A DNA stretch of 64,000 nt. It comes from Heliocidaris tuberculata (lineage: Eukaryota; Echinodermata; Echinoidea; Camarodonta; Echinometridae). The stretch is taken from contig CM046836.1 of NCBI GenBank assembly GCA_025618425.1, positions 22,549,981 to 22,613,980 on the forward strand, in the 5' to 3' direction. The position numbers and the translations under genes were made by a program. Shown here in pieces: positions 31,548 through 41,933 of this stretch. The notes beneath the pieces are model-generated. The model did not search any database, had not been told where the DNA came from, and worked only from the letters and a program-made list of their open reading frames with translations. Each line of letters starts with the position of its first letter. The stretch's first letter is position 1.

Positions 31548-33682
31548 TTATATGTATGTTCCTCTGTTTTCTGGTGAAAAAACTGAAGTTCATAGGGCAG
31601 AAAGAGGAAATATAAAGTTGCAGTAAGAGACCTAAATATCCAAATTTTATCAACACATTAATTTGCAATAATGATTATCAAGAGAATTGCCTTGGATCCT
31701 CCAACTTTATTCTTCATTTTTATTTTTATTTTTTGAAAACCAATCCTTGTTTTTTAACTTCAGTTTCTTACATGCAAGAGGAATCAAACAGTGCTTTCGA
31801 AGACTAAACACTACATCTTCATGTTCTCATTATTATTATTAAATGTCATTCTTGTTACTATTATTATAATCAGCTTTATTGTTTTTTTTTGTTTTGTTAT
31901 CATTATAATATTCATAATTCTTATTATTACAATTATTATTCAGTATAGTTAGTATTATCATTATCATCATTATCATCATTATTAATATTAGTATTATTGT
32001 AATTGTTATTCATTTTTATTTTTTATGTTATATATCATTTTTACTTATCATTTTATTAATAGCATTAATTCAACTATTATTATTAATATTAGTTTTGTTA
32101 CTGTGATTGATATTCATTTGCTTCTCCCATAGCCCATTTTTCCTCTACATCGGTTTCAAGGACCCACACCGAGCCATGTCCATGGATGTGGCACGGTATG
32201 GCCAATTCTCCCAGAGATTCGGCAACGGTCAAGAAGGCATGGGAATCATACCAGACTGGCAGCCTGCGCACTACTCACCCACTGATGTGGTTGTACCTTC
32301 CTATCTTCCGGATAACCTGGCCACCCGGGAAGACATTGCCAACCAGTATACATCTATCAGTCGATTGGACGCGGGTATGTAAAAAGTATCCGATTATTAA
32401 ACCCATTGCCAACGGAAACCGGGTCATCCTTGTATTAAGCCTATGGGAATTAAAGAATTCAGTAGTCTTTGGGTTAATAGAAGAAATTGGTGAGTAGACG
32501 GAAACAGACTAAATTATATGAACGATATGGGACTCCCGGAATACATACGAAATATGCACGTCAGGGACATTTATATTAATATAAATACATTTATGCATTT
32601 AAAAGTGTCATAGCCTTTCCTTTGTTGCTTGTCAGATATTTTGGATGCTTGATTATCATGATTATGATAACAGGAAACATTCTGGAGCTGCAACTGGTGT
32701 TTTTATTGCATGGTTATGGAGTTTTTACTGTCATTCAGAGCATTAAAATGTACAGTTATTTCTTTTTGCCTGCTGTACTTGAGAATCGTAAAGTTCAATA
32801 TTTGTCAAATATCAATTTTGTTCTTCAGGTGTAGGAATGCTTCTGAATGAACTGAAGGAGAGCGGTCACCTTGAAAACACTCTCATCCTTTACTGTGGAG
32901 ACAATGGTATCCCGTTTGTGAATGCCAAGACTAACCTGTATGAGATGGGGATAAGAGAACCAATGATAATCTCCTCCCCACATCATCATCAAACCTGGGG
33001 TACGACTAGCTCAGCTTTCGTCAGCACCCTGGACTTTTTGCCGACAATCATTGATTGGTTCCAGGTCCCTTTTCCGCGGTACGACGTCTTTCCCAACAAG
33101 CCTGCGAGGTTAACTGGGAAGTCTTTGTTGCCTCTCTTTTCGCGAAGCATAGAGGAAGAGGAGAAGGATGTAGATCAGGATGAGGAGGAGGAGGAGGAGG
33201 AGGAGAGAAGGAAGTGGAAACGCTCATTCGCCAGCCAGAGTCTGCACGAAGTCACTATGTATTATCCCATGCGTGCCATGCGAGAAGGAAATCTCCATCT
33301 CATCCACAATCTCAACTACCAGCAGTTCTTCCCCATAGCAACGGACCTGGTGGTATCACCAACGTTCCTTCAGCTCCTGGAGGACACCAAGGCAGGTGCT
33401 AAGTCGAGATGGATCAAAACACTGGAAGAATACTATTACCGACCGGAATGGGAGTTGTACGACATCGAGGAGGACCCTCTTGAGCTTCATAACTTGGCTT
33501 CCAATCCACGTTTTGTTGATACCCTGGAGGACATGAAATCAAGCCTCAGGACATGGCAGAGTGCAACATCTGATCCATGGATATGCTACCCTGATGCGGT
33601 CTTGTTCAATAATGAAGTTTGCATTCCAATTCTTAGTCAGAGGAAGGTCAATCACAGTGAGAATGAGAGAGATGAATTGTAA
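29701..33682 (+). CDS. Second SGSH-like sulfatase, five exons seen, 5' exon missing
   Basis: Tandem paralogue of the gene at 3197-24461. Exons: 29701-29867, 30569-30668, 31268-31418, 32133-32374 and 32829-33682, with consistent phases (entering in phase 1, then 0,1,2,1), about 504 aa. It opens with (G)[12 protein letters not shown], so the signal-peptide exon and the first beta-strand are missing; I found no exon for them. The active site looks complete: [35 protein letters not shown]. Compared with gene 1 there is an extra intron after LPQHQ. The last exon is undivided where gene 1 has an intron after WGQ. It also has a Glu/Asp-rich insert encoded by GAG repeats near 33149-33215. The stop TAA is at 33680-33682, with AATAAA close by and again near 33969. 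Same reaction as SGSH is likely, but substrate preference cannot be told. Confidence 0.88.
30569..30668 (+). CDS. SGSH-like gene 2, exon after PQHQ
   Basis: It follows a poly(T) tract and the acceptor TTACAG and encodes [20 protein letters not shown], then [14 protein letters not shown]. The donor is ACAG|GTAGGC. It corresponds to the second half of exon 2 in gene 1. Confidence 0.92.
31268..31418 (+). CDS. SGSH-like gene 2, KKH exon
   Basis: The acceptor is TATACAG|GA and the donor is TCAAG|GTTGAT. It encodes [20 protein letters not shown] and [18 protein letters not shown]. Both borders match exon 3 of gene 1. Confidence 0.92.
31493..31541. repeat. (AT)n microsatellite
   Basis: A pure TA run in an intron of the second SGSH-like gene. 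Similar runs lie at about 35276-35329 and 46844-46889. The Ile/Tyr-rich ORFs over them are artefacts. Confidence 0.9.
32133..32374 (+). CDS. SGSH-like gene 2, DPHR exon
   Basis: The acceptor is CCATAG|CC and the donor is GCGG|GTATGT. It encodes [36 protein letters not shown] and YTSISRLDA. Both borders match exon 4 of gene 1. Confidence 0.95.
32829..33682 (+). CDS. SGSH-like gene 2, last exon
   Basis: The acceptor is TTCTTCAG|GT. It encodes [52 protein letters not shown], an acidic insert, then [17 protein letters not shown] and [16 protein letters not shown]. It corresponds to exons 5 and 6 of gene 1 joined. Confidence 0.96.
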
Positions 33683-33760
33683 TATCGTAATAAAATGGGG
33701 AGAATTAATGAATTGTACCTTGCAGTCATGGTTTGAAGGGTTATTTGGTAATACATGTAA

Positions 33761-33947
33761 AACACGATAAAAACTATTTTCGAAAAATCAACTGAAGGCA
33801 ATTTCAATAGCCCTGTCTATCACCTTTAGAAATGTGCAAACATTACAACGGCATATTACGTAATCCGAACTTGATTTCTAAGGGCAGTACAATAGGCCTT
33901 TGAAATTGCCCTTGAGTTTATTTTTCGAAAGTAGTTTTTATCGTGTT
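33761..33947. mobile_element. Hairpin MITE just after SGSH-like gene 2
   Basis: AACACGATAAAAACTATTTT at the left pairs with AAGTAGTTTTTATCGTGTT at the right, with further pairing of CAATTTCAATAG and TTTGAAATTG. GTAA on both sides could be a 4-bp target duplication. It begins 79 bp after the stop codon and lies before the AATAAA near 33969, so it may be transcribed in the 3' UTR. Confidence 0.75.
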
Positions 33948-35273
33948 GTAATTGTACCTGTTTCTTAAAATAAAGTTTCAGTGCAAAATAATGATTTCGA
34001 CTTGATTAAAAGGCTGAGAAGATTCTTTCAATATATTTCATTATTTTTTTTTTTTTACAAACAGCAAATACATATATTTTACGGCAATATCAGGATTACC
34101 TGGTTATATGATAATTCGAATGATAATTCAAGTGTCAGTTACATCTGTCAAAATTGTAATGGGTTCAAATGTTCACAATTCTAATTGTTGTGTTTTTTTT
34201 AATTCGACGCATTGCAAAAATATCAATTAGCAATTAGGTGAGTTATAAATAGACCGCGAACTAAGAAGCAATTATAATTCTTGCAACTTTTTTTCTACCA
34301 ACATTTATACATAATTCCCAGTGTGATATATGTCTCTTCCGTTCATTCAAATTTTGCTTTAAAAAAAAAAATGGTGTGTTCATGTTATGTCTTTGGACAT
34401 GTTCAGTGTTTATATGTTAATCATGTACAGTCGGCATCAGTGCCAGTATCGTGATTCTTATAATAAACCATCAATTAAATGAGATGACGTGGGATATCAT
34501 TATAGGAAGGGGACATTTTAATATATTAACTACAGCTATTTCCCTTGTTGGGTTGATTATCGGGGTAGAGTATATATGTCTGCAACTTTGCACGAAGCTA
34601 CACTGAAAGGCTGGAAATCCTTCAAGCATTTAGATTATTATTTTTTTGACATAAGGTTTCCTTCGTCTTTTTGCAATGTACAAAGAGTGGAATTACATGT
34701 ACAATTATATACAGATTCAATAAAGGAAATACTTCAATTCGGATTTTGCTTCCTTAATCGCTTCCCTTTTTATACCGTCTTTAATGTCATGTCCTATTAA
34801 ATGTTCGATACAGTAAGTAAATTTGAGTTGCAAACTTGAAATAGATTTATTTTAAGGAAAAAAAGTTAAATGTTTCAAATATGCATACAAATAAAAATGA
34901 AAATTAATGTCAGCTTTGATTTTGCTCGTACACATATTTTATGCAACGAAAAACAAATAACATTTGCATACAAAATGGGAAATGGGGAAGAGTCCTACTT
35001 TAACTTTTTTCTTTTTTGGGAACTCTCAAAAACGTTACTTCTGGAGTGCATATTTGAATAAATTTTGTGCCCTATACTGTTACTATTTTACAATTTGACA
35101 TGAGTATGATGACCGTGAAAGTAATTGAATTGTTTATCGATTTGTATAAAAGAATGAGAAACAAACATGATCCGAAAGTATGAAGGTTTACTGACGGAGA
35201 TTTTAAGTTGGTTTTCAATAACTAGTATCCTCGTACGAGGGGAAAAAAGAAGATTGCCCGTCATGACTATACG

Positions 35274-35336
<63 letters not shown>

Positions 35337-35763
35337 AGTCATGAACTTGTCACCAAACATGTAATCCTGCTTCCCATCAACAGTAGGACCGATTTCTGAG
35401 CACGTATTTTAAAAAAGTTAAATAGTACCTTTGAATTAGGAACTATTTACACAATATAAAGACAATGGTTTTCAGTGTAATAAGGAATGATCAAAAACAC
35501 TATATTCCATCTTGTGTAGGCGCTAGATGATGCAAAATCAAACACACATGCTCGAATGTTTGGCTAATGGCACCAAATTTAAGTGTATTTTTACCCTTAG
35601 CGTAATTATACTCCGAAAGCAGAACAATCAAAACAATAATTGATGGGTGAAAATTTGAACAAAATAGCATAAATAATGAAAAAGTAAATGTTTGACGACA
35701 GGGACGTCGCTAGAGTACACCGCTAATCCCAAATAAATGATATCCAACACCTACTCAACTATA
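33948..35763. other. Intergenic, nothing recognised
   Basis: AT-rich sequence without a supportable gene. Holds the (AT)n run near 35276-35329. Confidence 0.4.
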
Positions 35764-37100
35764 CAGTGTGTCCCAGAAAAAAGGAAATTTCATGGCATTA
35801 ATTTTCTATCATAATGAATAATTTCCTTGATAAGATATGCATGTATGAAAAGCTCTGCTTCTTTTCTTTAATGTGATGCACAATTTATTATTCATAATTC
35901 ACGCATGAGTGAATTAAAACAATGGAAATTGGTGGTACCAAAATTTCATTTGCACGCACCAATTGCAAATTTGTATGAGTTTTTAGGATAGTAAGCATTA
36001 TCATATTGAAAAAAGGAAAACATCACATAGAAATTCATAATTTTCTCTTTTATATGACAGCTCATGCGTAGAAAATCAATAATTTATGCTAGAGAACAAG
36101 TAAAATGAAAACATGCTTGATTTGTGCCCAAACATGCCAAATGAATGGATAGTTGAGTAAGAAGCCATTCAGCTTTTTTGACCTAGCAGCTGACAATGGA
36201 CTTAATGCTTGAGTGAATTTTCACAAACATGGGGAATGAAAAGGAACATTAGAGATGGTTGGGGACTTGGGATATAAAAAGGCTGAAAATTACGGATACT
36301 TGGGAATTCTCATGGATGACACGCCTTACTTCTGCCACATTCTCTTCCGATATGGCAATTCTTCTTCGATCAGATCGACCCTTGTTGACCTTGAGGCTCG
36401 TCCCTCCCTGCTGATATTTTCTTATGTTTGTCCATAACGTAGACTTCGCAGGAACGTCGCGATCTTGAAGTCTCTCATTGAAGGCGGCAGTAACTTTCTG
36501 CATGCTCCCAGAGCGAGCCCATTCCGTAAGGTACACCCTTTATTCTGTGGTCAGATGCATGGTCACGCAACCTAAAAAAGATGGTTTGCTTAATTTTCAG
36601 CCTATTTATTACCCCAACCATCTCTAATGTTCATTGTTATTCTCCATTTTTGTGTAAATTCACCCAAGCATGAAGTACATTGTCAGCTGCTAGGTCAGGA
36701 GAGCTGAATGGCTTTCTTACCTATCCACTCATTTGGGCAGAAATCAAGCATGTTTTCATTTTACTTGTTCTCTGACATACATCATTTTTTGTTACGCATG
36801 AGGTGTCATATAAAAGAGAAAATTATGAATTTTTATCTGTTTTCCTTTTTTCAAATTAATTACGTTTAATACGCTAAAAACTCATTCAAAATAGCAATTC
36901 GTTCTTGCAAATGGAATCTTGGTAAACCTCTTTCCATTGCTTTAATTCAATCATGCGTGAATTATGAATAATAAGTTGTGCATCAAATGAAAGAAGAGAA
37001 TCACAGCTTTTCATAGATGTACAACTCATCAAGGAAATTATTCGTTATGATAGAAAATTTCTGCCATGAAATCCGGTTTCCTTTTTTCTGGGACACACTG
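35764..37100. mobile_element. Palindromic derivative of the long-TIR mariner family
   Basis: Ends CAGTGTGTCCCAGAAAAAAG and inverse, flanked by TA on both sides. The two arms pair, imperfectly, for roughly 500 bp each. Markers: ATTCACGCATGAGTGAATT near 35898 and its inverse near 36945; AACATTAGAGATGGTTGGGG near 36246 and CCCCAACCATCTCTAATGTT near 36612. Only about 300 bp in the middle is unpaired, and it holds an N-terminal transposase fragment on the minus strand. The element cannot encode a full transposase. Confidence 0.88.
36290..36545 (-). pseudogene. Transposase N-terminal fragment inside the palindromic mariner
   Basis: On the minus strand it reads YLTEWARSGSMQKVTAAFNE, then DRDVPAKSTLWTNIRKYQQG and KVNKGRSDRRR, matching the start of the 7045-9810 transposase. 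It is cut off soon after NVAEVRRVIHEN, before any catalytic Asp. It has Lys (AAG) at the place where the larger copy has a stop codon. Confidence 0.8.
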
Positions 37101-37392
37101 TATATGTAAACACTAACAACACCAGCTTTTATATACGGTTTTCATTTTCAGCTCTTACACTTTACAGCTGTTACGAATTTAACAAAGAAAACACAATCTA
37201 ATCTCCCATACTATGTTCACCCACCATAAATCCAAGAATGTCATCTGTTTTTCAATGTATAAAATCACATTTCCAATTTGCAATAATATGTAGAAAGAAA
37301 TTTACTGCATGTTGCCACAAAACCAACCAACCAACAATAACAACATGCTTACTCTTCTTGAAATGACACTGCAGACCTTCTCCTTTGGTAGT

Positions 37393-37805
37393 ACAGTACA
37401 GAGTCAATAAAAGGGAAACCCGGACTCGGCCCTAAATATCGTTGTAATCATAGATTTAGTCAAAGCTACTGAAACTGTGGGCTGCTAGCCCATCATGGTT
37501 TCTTTAATTTGACAACTTGATCAATAAAATCTGACCATGGACACTTGAATAGTAGCATTTTCCCCGATTCATTTCTAATGTGCCTCTGCCCAAATATTGA
37601 ATAAAATGTATGGTCAACCCAAGCTTTGTTGAATGGTCTTCATTCGAATTGAATGCACTCACACATAATGAAAGTATCTAGCCTATACTGGACATCATTC
37701 CTCCCAAACTTGGGCAAAGGTGATTCTAACATGCTTTTTTAAATCGCCAGTGCTCAGTCATCCATGGTCCCATTTTCGTGAGCTGCCCATCAAATTAAAG
37801 AAGAC
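37393..37805 (+). repeat. Dispersed repeat, copy B
   Basis: Aligns with 28029-28410. This copy is a little longer owing to small insertions, for example CTGTGGGCTGCTAGCCCATC. It lies 290 bp after the palindromic mariner. Confidence 0.7.
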
Positions 37806-39881
37806 AAAATGCATATACTGCAATATATTCAGTACGTTTGACTCTCCGATCTTTCTAACCCTTGCTGACTAAACGAAAAATAACATCATAATTGAAACCT
37901 GAATATTAAAGAATATAGAATGATAATGGTGTTTTCTGTAATGAAGAATACAGTCTACGGTATTGAATGAGCTGAAAGAAAACTTCACAAAGGCATCTCC
38001 TGCCTAATACAGTACAGCTAATTTCCTAAATGATCAGCATCCATCAAATGTCATTACGTGAAAACTCCTTTAAGGCCTAACCTTTACAAGCTTTAGGTAG
38101 TTTAAAATAAATTATTCATGTAATTAGGCCAGGTCTAGACCACCAAAGGGAAGAGAAAGCTGTCATTGTGTTTGCATATATCTTTACTGCCATTAATTAG
38201 GACCCCTTTTGGTCAACCATAATAAAATGGTGATTTAGATTATGGTAGAGTTTGAAATTGGACCACACATTCAACATAACCCTGCCATGCAAAGTTTTCT
38301 AAAAATAGCTCATTGTCTTTAAGAATCCAGTTTCGACATATCATACATTTCATAAGTCAAGTATTTACAGGTAAACGTACAGTCATTGTCAATCTTAATT
38401 CACGTCCATTGGGCTTTAAAAGCCCTAAATATATATATATTTTAAATATGGTTGTTATGAATTGACATCAACTGACCATCGATTGTTGCGTTAAATTCTC
38501 ATCGAAATGACTGTAATCAATTTGAAAGTTTTAAAAAATGTATATAAACCATTATTACTTTCAATTCGGACGTACTAAGTAATAAAGGTTCTGGGCCCCG
38601 TTGCATGGTGACATCACTCAACAGCCAATCAAAATCAAAGTTTCCATGGGAGTTACCAGTGATGGCAAAGTTACCGTTAATGGTAAGTTTTATGCAACGG
38701 GGCCCAGTTGTGCACTCACTTTGTTTGATATAGCATAATCACTTAAGTTGCAGAACTGAACCTTTTGGGGTTCAAATGTGATATACATGTACATGTATTA
38801 CATCCTATTAGGTGAAAAGTTGAGCCCAAGTTATGAAACGAGAAAAATGTCATGCACAGTTTGCTTTATGAAACGAATAAATTATGAATTTGGACTACAA
38901 ACATATAGTACAAAGCCAATTTTGTTAGCACAAATTCCAGATTAATAATGACAACATTTGTATGAAATATCTTTGGTCATTAAGATAAGATAAACAGGGG
39001 CGGGGACTGATACAGCACATATAATCATGATGATTATCAAAAACATTTTGCAACTCTAATATTCTTTAAGAAAATATTCATATCTCAGTCTGCCATCATC
39101 AGGACCCTTTTTCATTATTTTTCAAAGTAATACATGCACAGTATGTGTCACATTGCCATTAACATGATTAATGACCGTTTGAATATAGTAATAATATCAT
39201 GTTGGCAGAAAATGTGAAATAACTAGCATGGTCTTATTTTGCGCCAAATGAAAAAACAAAAAAAACAAAAAAAAAAAAAAATAATAATCCTGGATGATAA
39301 CATGCCAGTCGTGAAACATACTTACTTAGACTGAGTAAGCTATTACAAACCTTGTAGGTTGTAACTTTACAACCTACAAGATCTTTATATCTTGCATGCA
39401 TGTGATGATATAAAGATAGGAATCCATCATACAAAAATTATTCTAGTTCTACTAGTTTTGTAAATATTGTCACCAGATCCCATCTAATGTTGTAAAATGA
39501 TATATCGTAATGAAGTACCTCGAAAGAGGAAAAGAAAGAAAGAAAAAATCTTGTTCTACAAGTGCATATTTTGTTATAAATCTGGTATCTTGTATGAGAT
39601 ACCAGATTAAATAAAAAAAAATCGTCAATTACTACATACAGCGCATGCTTCAACATCAAAAGAATACTAGTACTTCTGTAATGAGTATTTCTATTCACAT
39701 TTACTGACACAACCTATTGTGCACAATTTACAATTAGAAGTCTGACACGTTAAACAAAGTTTAAAATACATTTACTTTTTTAGGATGGGCATAATTTCAT
39801 TTTGTAGGTTTAGGCTTATTATCATAATTTATTTCAACATACTGTAGCAGCTCTTTCCTGTGATCATGTCTCTCCTTTTTC
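37806..39881. other. Intergenic between mariner derivative and TRIM gene
   Basis: Contains one MITE (38591-38707) and three short hairpins: ACCTTGTAGGTTGTAA with TTACAACCTACAAG (39350-39380), ATCTTTATATC with GATATAAAGAT (39381-39417), and AATCTGGTATC with GATACCAGATT (39577-39606). No gene seen. Confidence 0.5.
38591..38707. mobile_element. MITE with CTGGGCCCCGTTGCAT ends
   Basis: CTGGGCCCCGTTGCAT is the exact inverse of ATGCAACGGGGCCCAG at the other end (16 of 16). The interior CAACAGCCAATCAAAATCAA and TTACCGTTAATGGTAAG recur at 56101-56229, which is a relative lacking the left end. Confidence 0.85.
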
Positions 39882-41933
39882 TTACTTGTGAGGGTGAATG
39901 ACGAGTACCTTCCCGGCCTGACCTATTGCCGTCACGATGGCCACCGATCCCTCTGGAGATACTGCTAGTAGAAGATCCTTGCATTGGTACGTCTCCTTGT
40001 CAATCAATGTGTCTATCAATATACCTTCCATGGTGTACCTTTGAAGAGTCACCTTGCCCTCTGCATCCAACCAGAGGATATGCAGTCGGTCAGTGCTGCA
40101 GCCGATGTTGACCTTTACCCATGTGTCTTGGTGAACAGATGACAACACTTTCCCATCAAGATCCAGAATGCTGACTGTGGCAGGGTCATGGGTCACAACT
40201 ATGTGGTCAGGACGAAGATGAGATACGGCGATACCCAATGGTAAAATTTGGTCAGTGGATATGTTATTGTGCAGACTTCCATTATCCCGAATGATGTAAA
40301 CTCGTCGATTATTCTTGTCTGCAAGATAGATGTGATCTTTGCCATCAGTTGCTGAAGCCGATATGCTTCTATTCTCTGGGAGACCCTGTGGCAATTCAGT
40401 GAAATTGTGAATTACATCTGTTAGAAGATAGAATTTGCTGTCAATGTCGACTAAGACGAAACGGTTGTCGGACAAGGTGGCAAAGCATTTGATGCAGTTG
40501 TACTGAAGGGTTGGAATAGAAAGATTCCAAGAGAATGTACTGGATAGGAGGGAAGTGGACATTTGTTTTAAAAAAGGGATCAGACTGCCGCCCGGATTAT
40601 ACTTAATCTGATAACTAGGATGATTGGTATGATGTCCACACCAATTGCAATAAACATGATTATAATTGCTTTGAGTATACAGTGCCTCTTTGTTGGGAAA
40701 GGGTGAATCTTGAGTCAGAACTGTCAGTCGGCCGTTGTGTGAAAATTGAACATCGATCGGGCCGTTCCCACAAGTCACCTCAATCTCACTTCTCTGTTTG
40801 CATTCACACCCCCTTTTGACACTGCCTACTTTTGCTTCTGTTCCTGTGACGTGATAGTGCAACAGTCCAACAGATTCTTTGATACTGTTCATTTCTTGTT
40901 CATTGGGATCACTGGCAATAGCTTTGTCCAGGGCTTCTCGGAGGCTTTTATACATGGATGCCCAACTTATCATGTCTTCTGGATTTCCAAGGACCTTTTC
41001 TGTCTTTGAAGAGCTAAGTTCCGCAAGTTCCTTCATCTGCTGAGTTTGTTTTCGAAGTTCCTGTACCTCGTTTGCTGTTTCTTTAAGAAGTTTTCCTTGA
41101 TCATCTACTGCAAGCCTTCCTAGATATTTAACACGCTCTACATGATCTCGTACGGTATCTTCAATATCTTGAACTGTTCTTTTGCCATGCTCCTCTATGA
41201 GTCCATCGACGTCGTCAAGTGACCCGAGGAATTTAGAAAGCTTCTTCGTTTGCGAGCGTACTTTGGAAAGTTTTTCTAATAGTTCTGTTTTAATGTTCTC
41301 AGAGAGGTCCGTCAGAAACTTGAAATCATGCTCATCTCGATTGTGGTCGAAAAGTGTGCAGTCATGGCATATCGGTTCTGAACAAGTCAAACAAAATAAC
41401 TTGAGTTTTTCGTCGACATGTTTTGGGCAATATGTGACTTGCTTTTTCGGCTGTATGGTTACTCTTCCACTAAGCAAATCTGAAAGTTTTGCAACAGTGT
41501 GGTCTTGTGAGAATCGTAAACCAGCATGAGCGGCTACACATCGTTTACACAGAACTTGAGAACATTCTTGGCAGAACGTAAATTGTGAATCTTTCTTTGA
41601 CGAATCCACATATCCACACGCATCGCATTTCCGGGATGAACCAGTCAATTTTTGCTTTCTCTTCTCATTTTCTGCTAGTCCCTCTAACAATCTAGCTGCT
41701 CTGAAATCAGTCTTTAATCCAACAACGCCGGTCGGTGGCAGCGTGGTAGTAGTTTTACACAACGAACATTCCAGGGTTGTGGAGTTCTGATTCTCGGCAC
41801 ACTTTATTAAACACCTCTCACAAAAACTATGAAGACACGAAAGTATACGTGGTTTGTCCAACCTGTCTAAGCAAATGGCGCACTCTACTTCCTCCAAAAC
41901 AATACTATCTAGGTCTGGTTTGGACGTTGCCAT
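39882..41933 (-). CDS. TRIM-type RING/B-box/coiled-coil protein with propeller-like C-terminus
   Basis: An uninterrupted 683-aa ORF on the minus strand. The RING finger is complete: C18, C21, C33, H35, C38, C41, C56, C59 (C3HC4). It is followed by B-box 1 (about 103-137, CDACG to CKRCVAAH), B-box 2 (about 168-205, CPKH to CHDC and H) and a coiled coil (about 210-330). This order is the tripartite motif, so a cytosolic E3 ubiquitin ligase is likely. The last 300 residues have repeating segments such as DGKDHIYLADKNNRRVYIIR, as in NHL/six-bladed propellers (TRIM2/3/32/56-like), but are diverged. No B30.2/SPRY domain is visible. TRIM-like genes are often expanded and intronless in invertebrate deuterostomes. 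The start is the first Met of the frame. Minus-strand AATAAA occurs about 50 bp downstream. Confidence 0.9.
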   Translation of the reverse strand: MATSKPDLDSIVLEEVECAICLDRLDKPRILSCLHSFCERCLIKCAENQNSTTLECSLCKTTTTLPPTGVVGLKTDFRAARLLEGLAENEKRKQKLTGSSRKCDACGYVDSSKKDSQFTFCQECSQVLCKRCVAAHAGLRFSQDHTVAKLSDLLSGRVTIQPKKQVTYCPKHVDEKLKLFCLTCSEPICHDCTLFDHNRDEHDFKFLTDLSENIKTELLEKLSKVRSQTKKLSKFLGSLDDVDGLIEEHGKRTVQDIEDTVRDHVERVKYLGRLAVDDQGKLLKETANEVQELRKQTQQMKELAELSSSKTEKVLGNPEDMISWASMYKSLREALDKAIASDPNEQEMNSIKESVGLLHYHVTGTEAKVGSVKRGCECKQRSEIEVTCGNGPIDVQFSHNGRLTVLTQDSPFPNKEALYTQSNYNHVYCNWCGHHTNHPSYQIKYNPGGSLIPFLKQMSTSLLSSTFSWNLSIPTLQYNCIKCFATLSDNRFVLVDIDSKFYLLTDVIHNFTELPQGLPENRSISASATDGKDHIYLADKNNRRVYIIRDNGSLHNNISTDQILPLGIAVSHLRPDHIVVTHDPATVSILDLDGKVLSSVHQDTWVKVNIGCSTDRLHILWLDAEGKVTLQRYTMEGILIDTLIDKETYQCKDLLLAVSPEGSVAIVTAIGQAGKVLVIHPHK

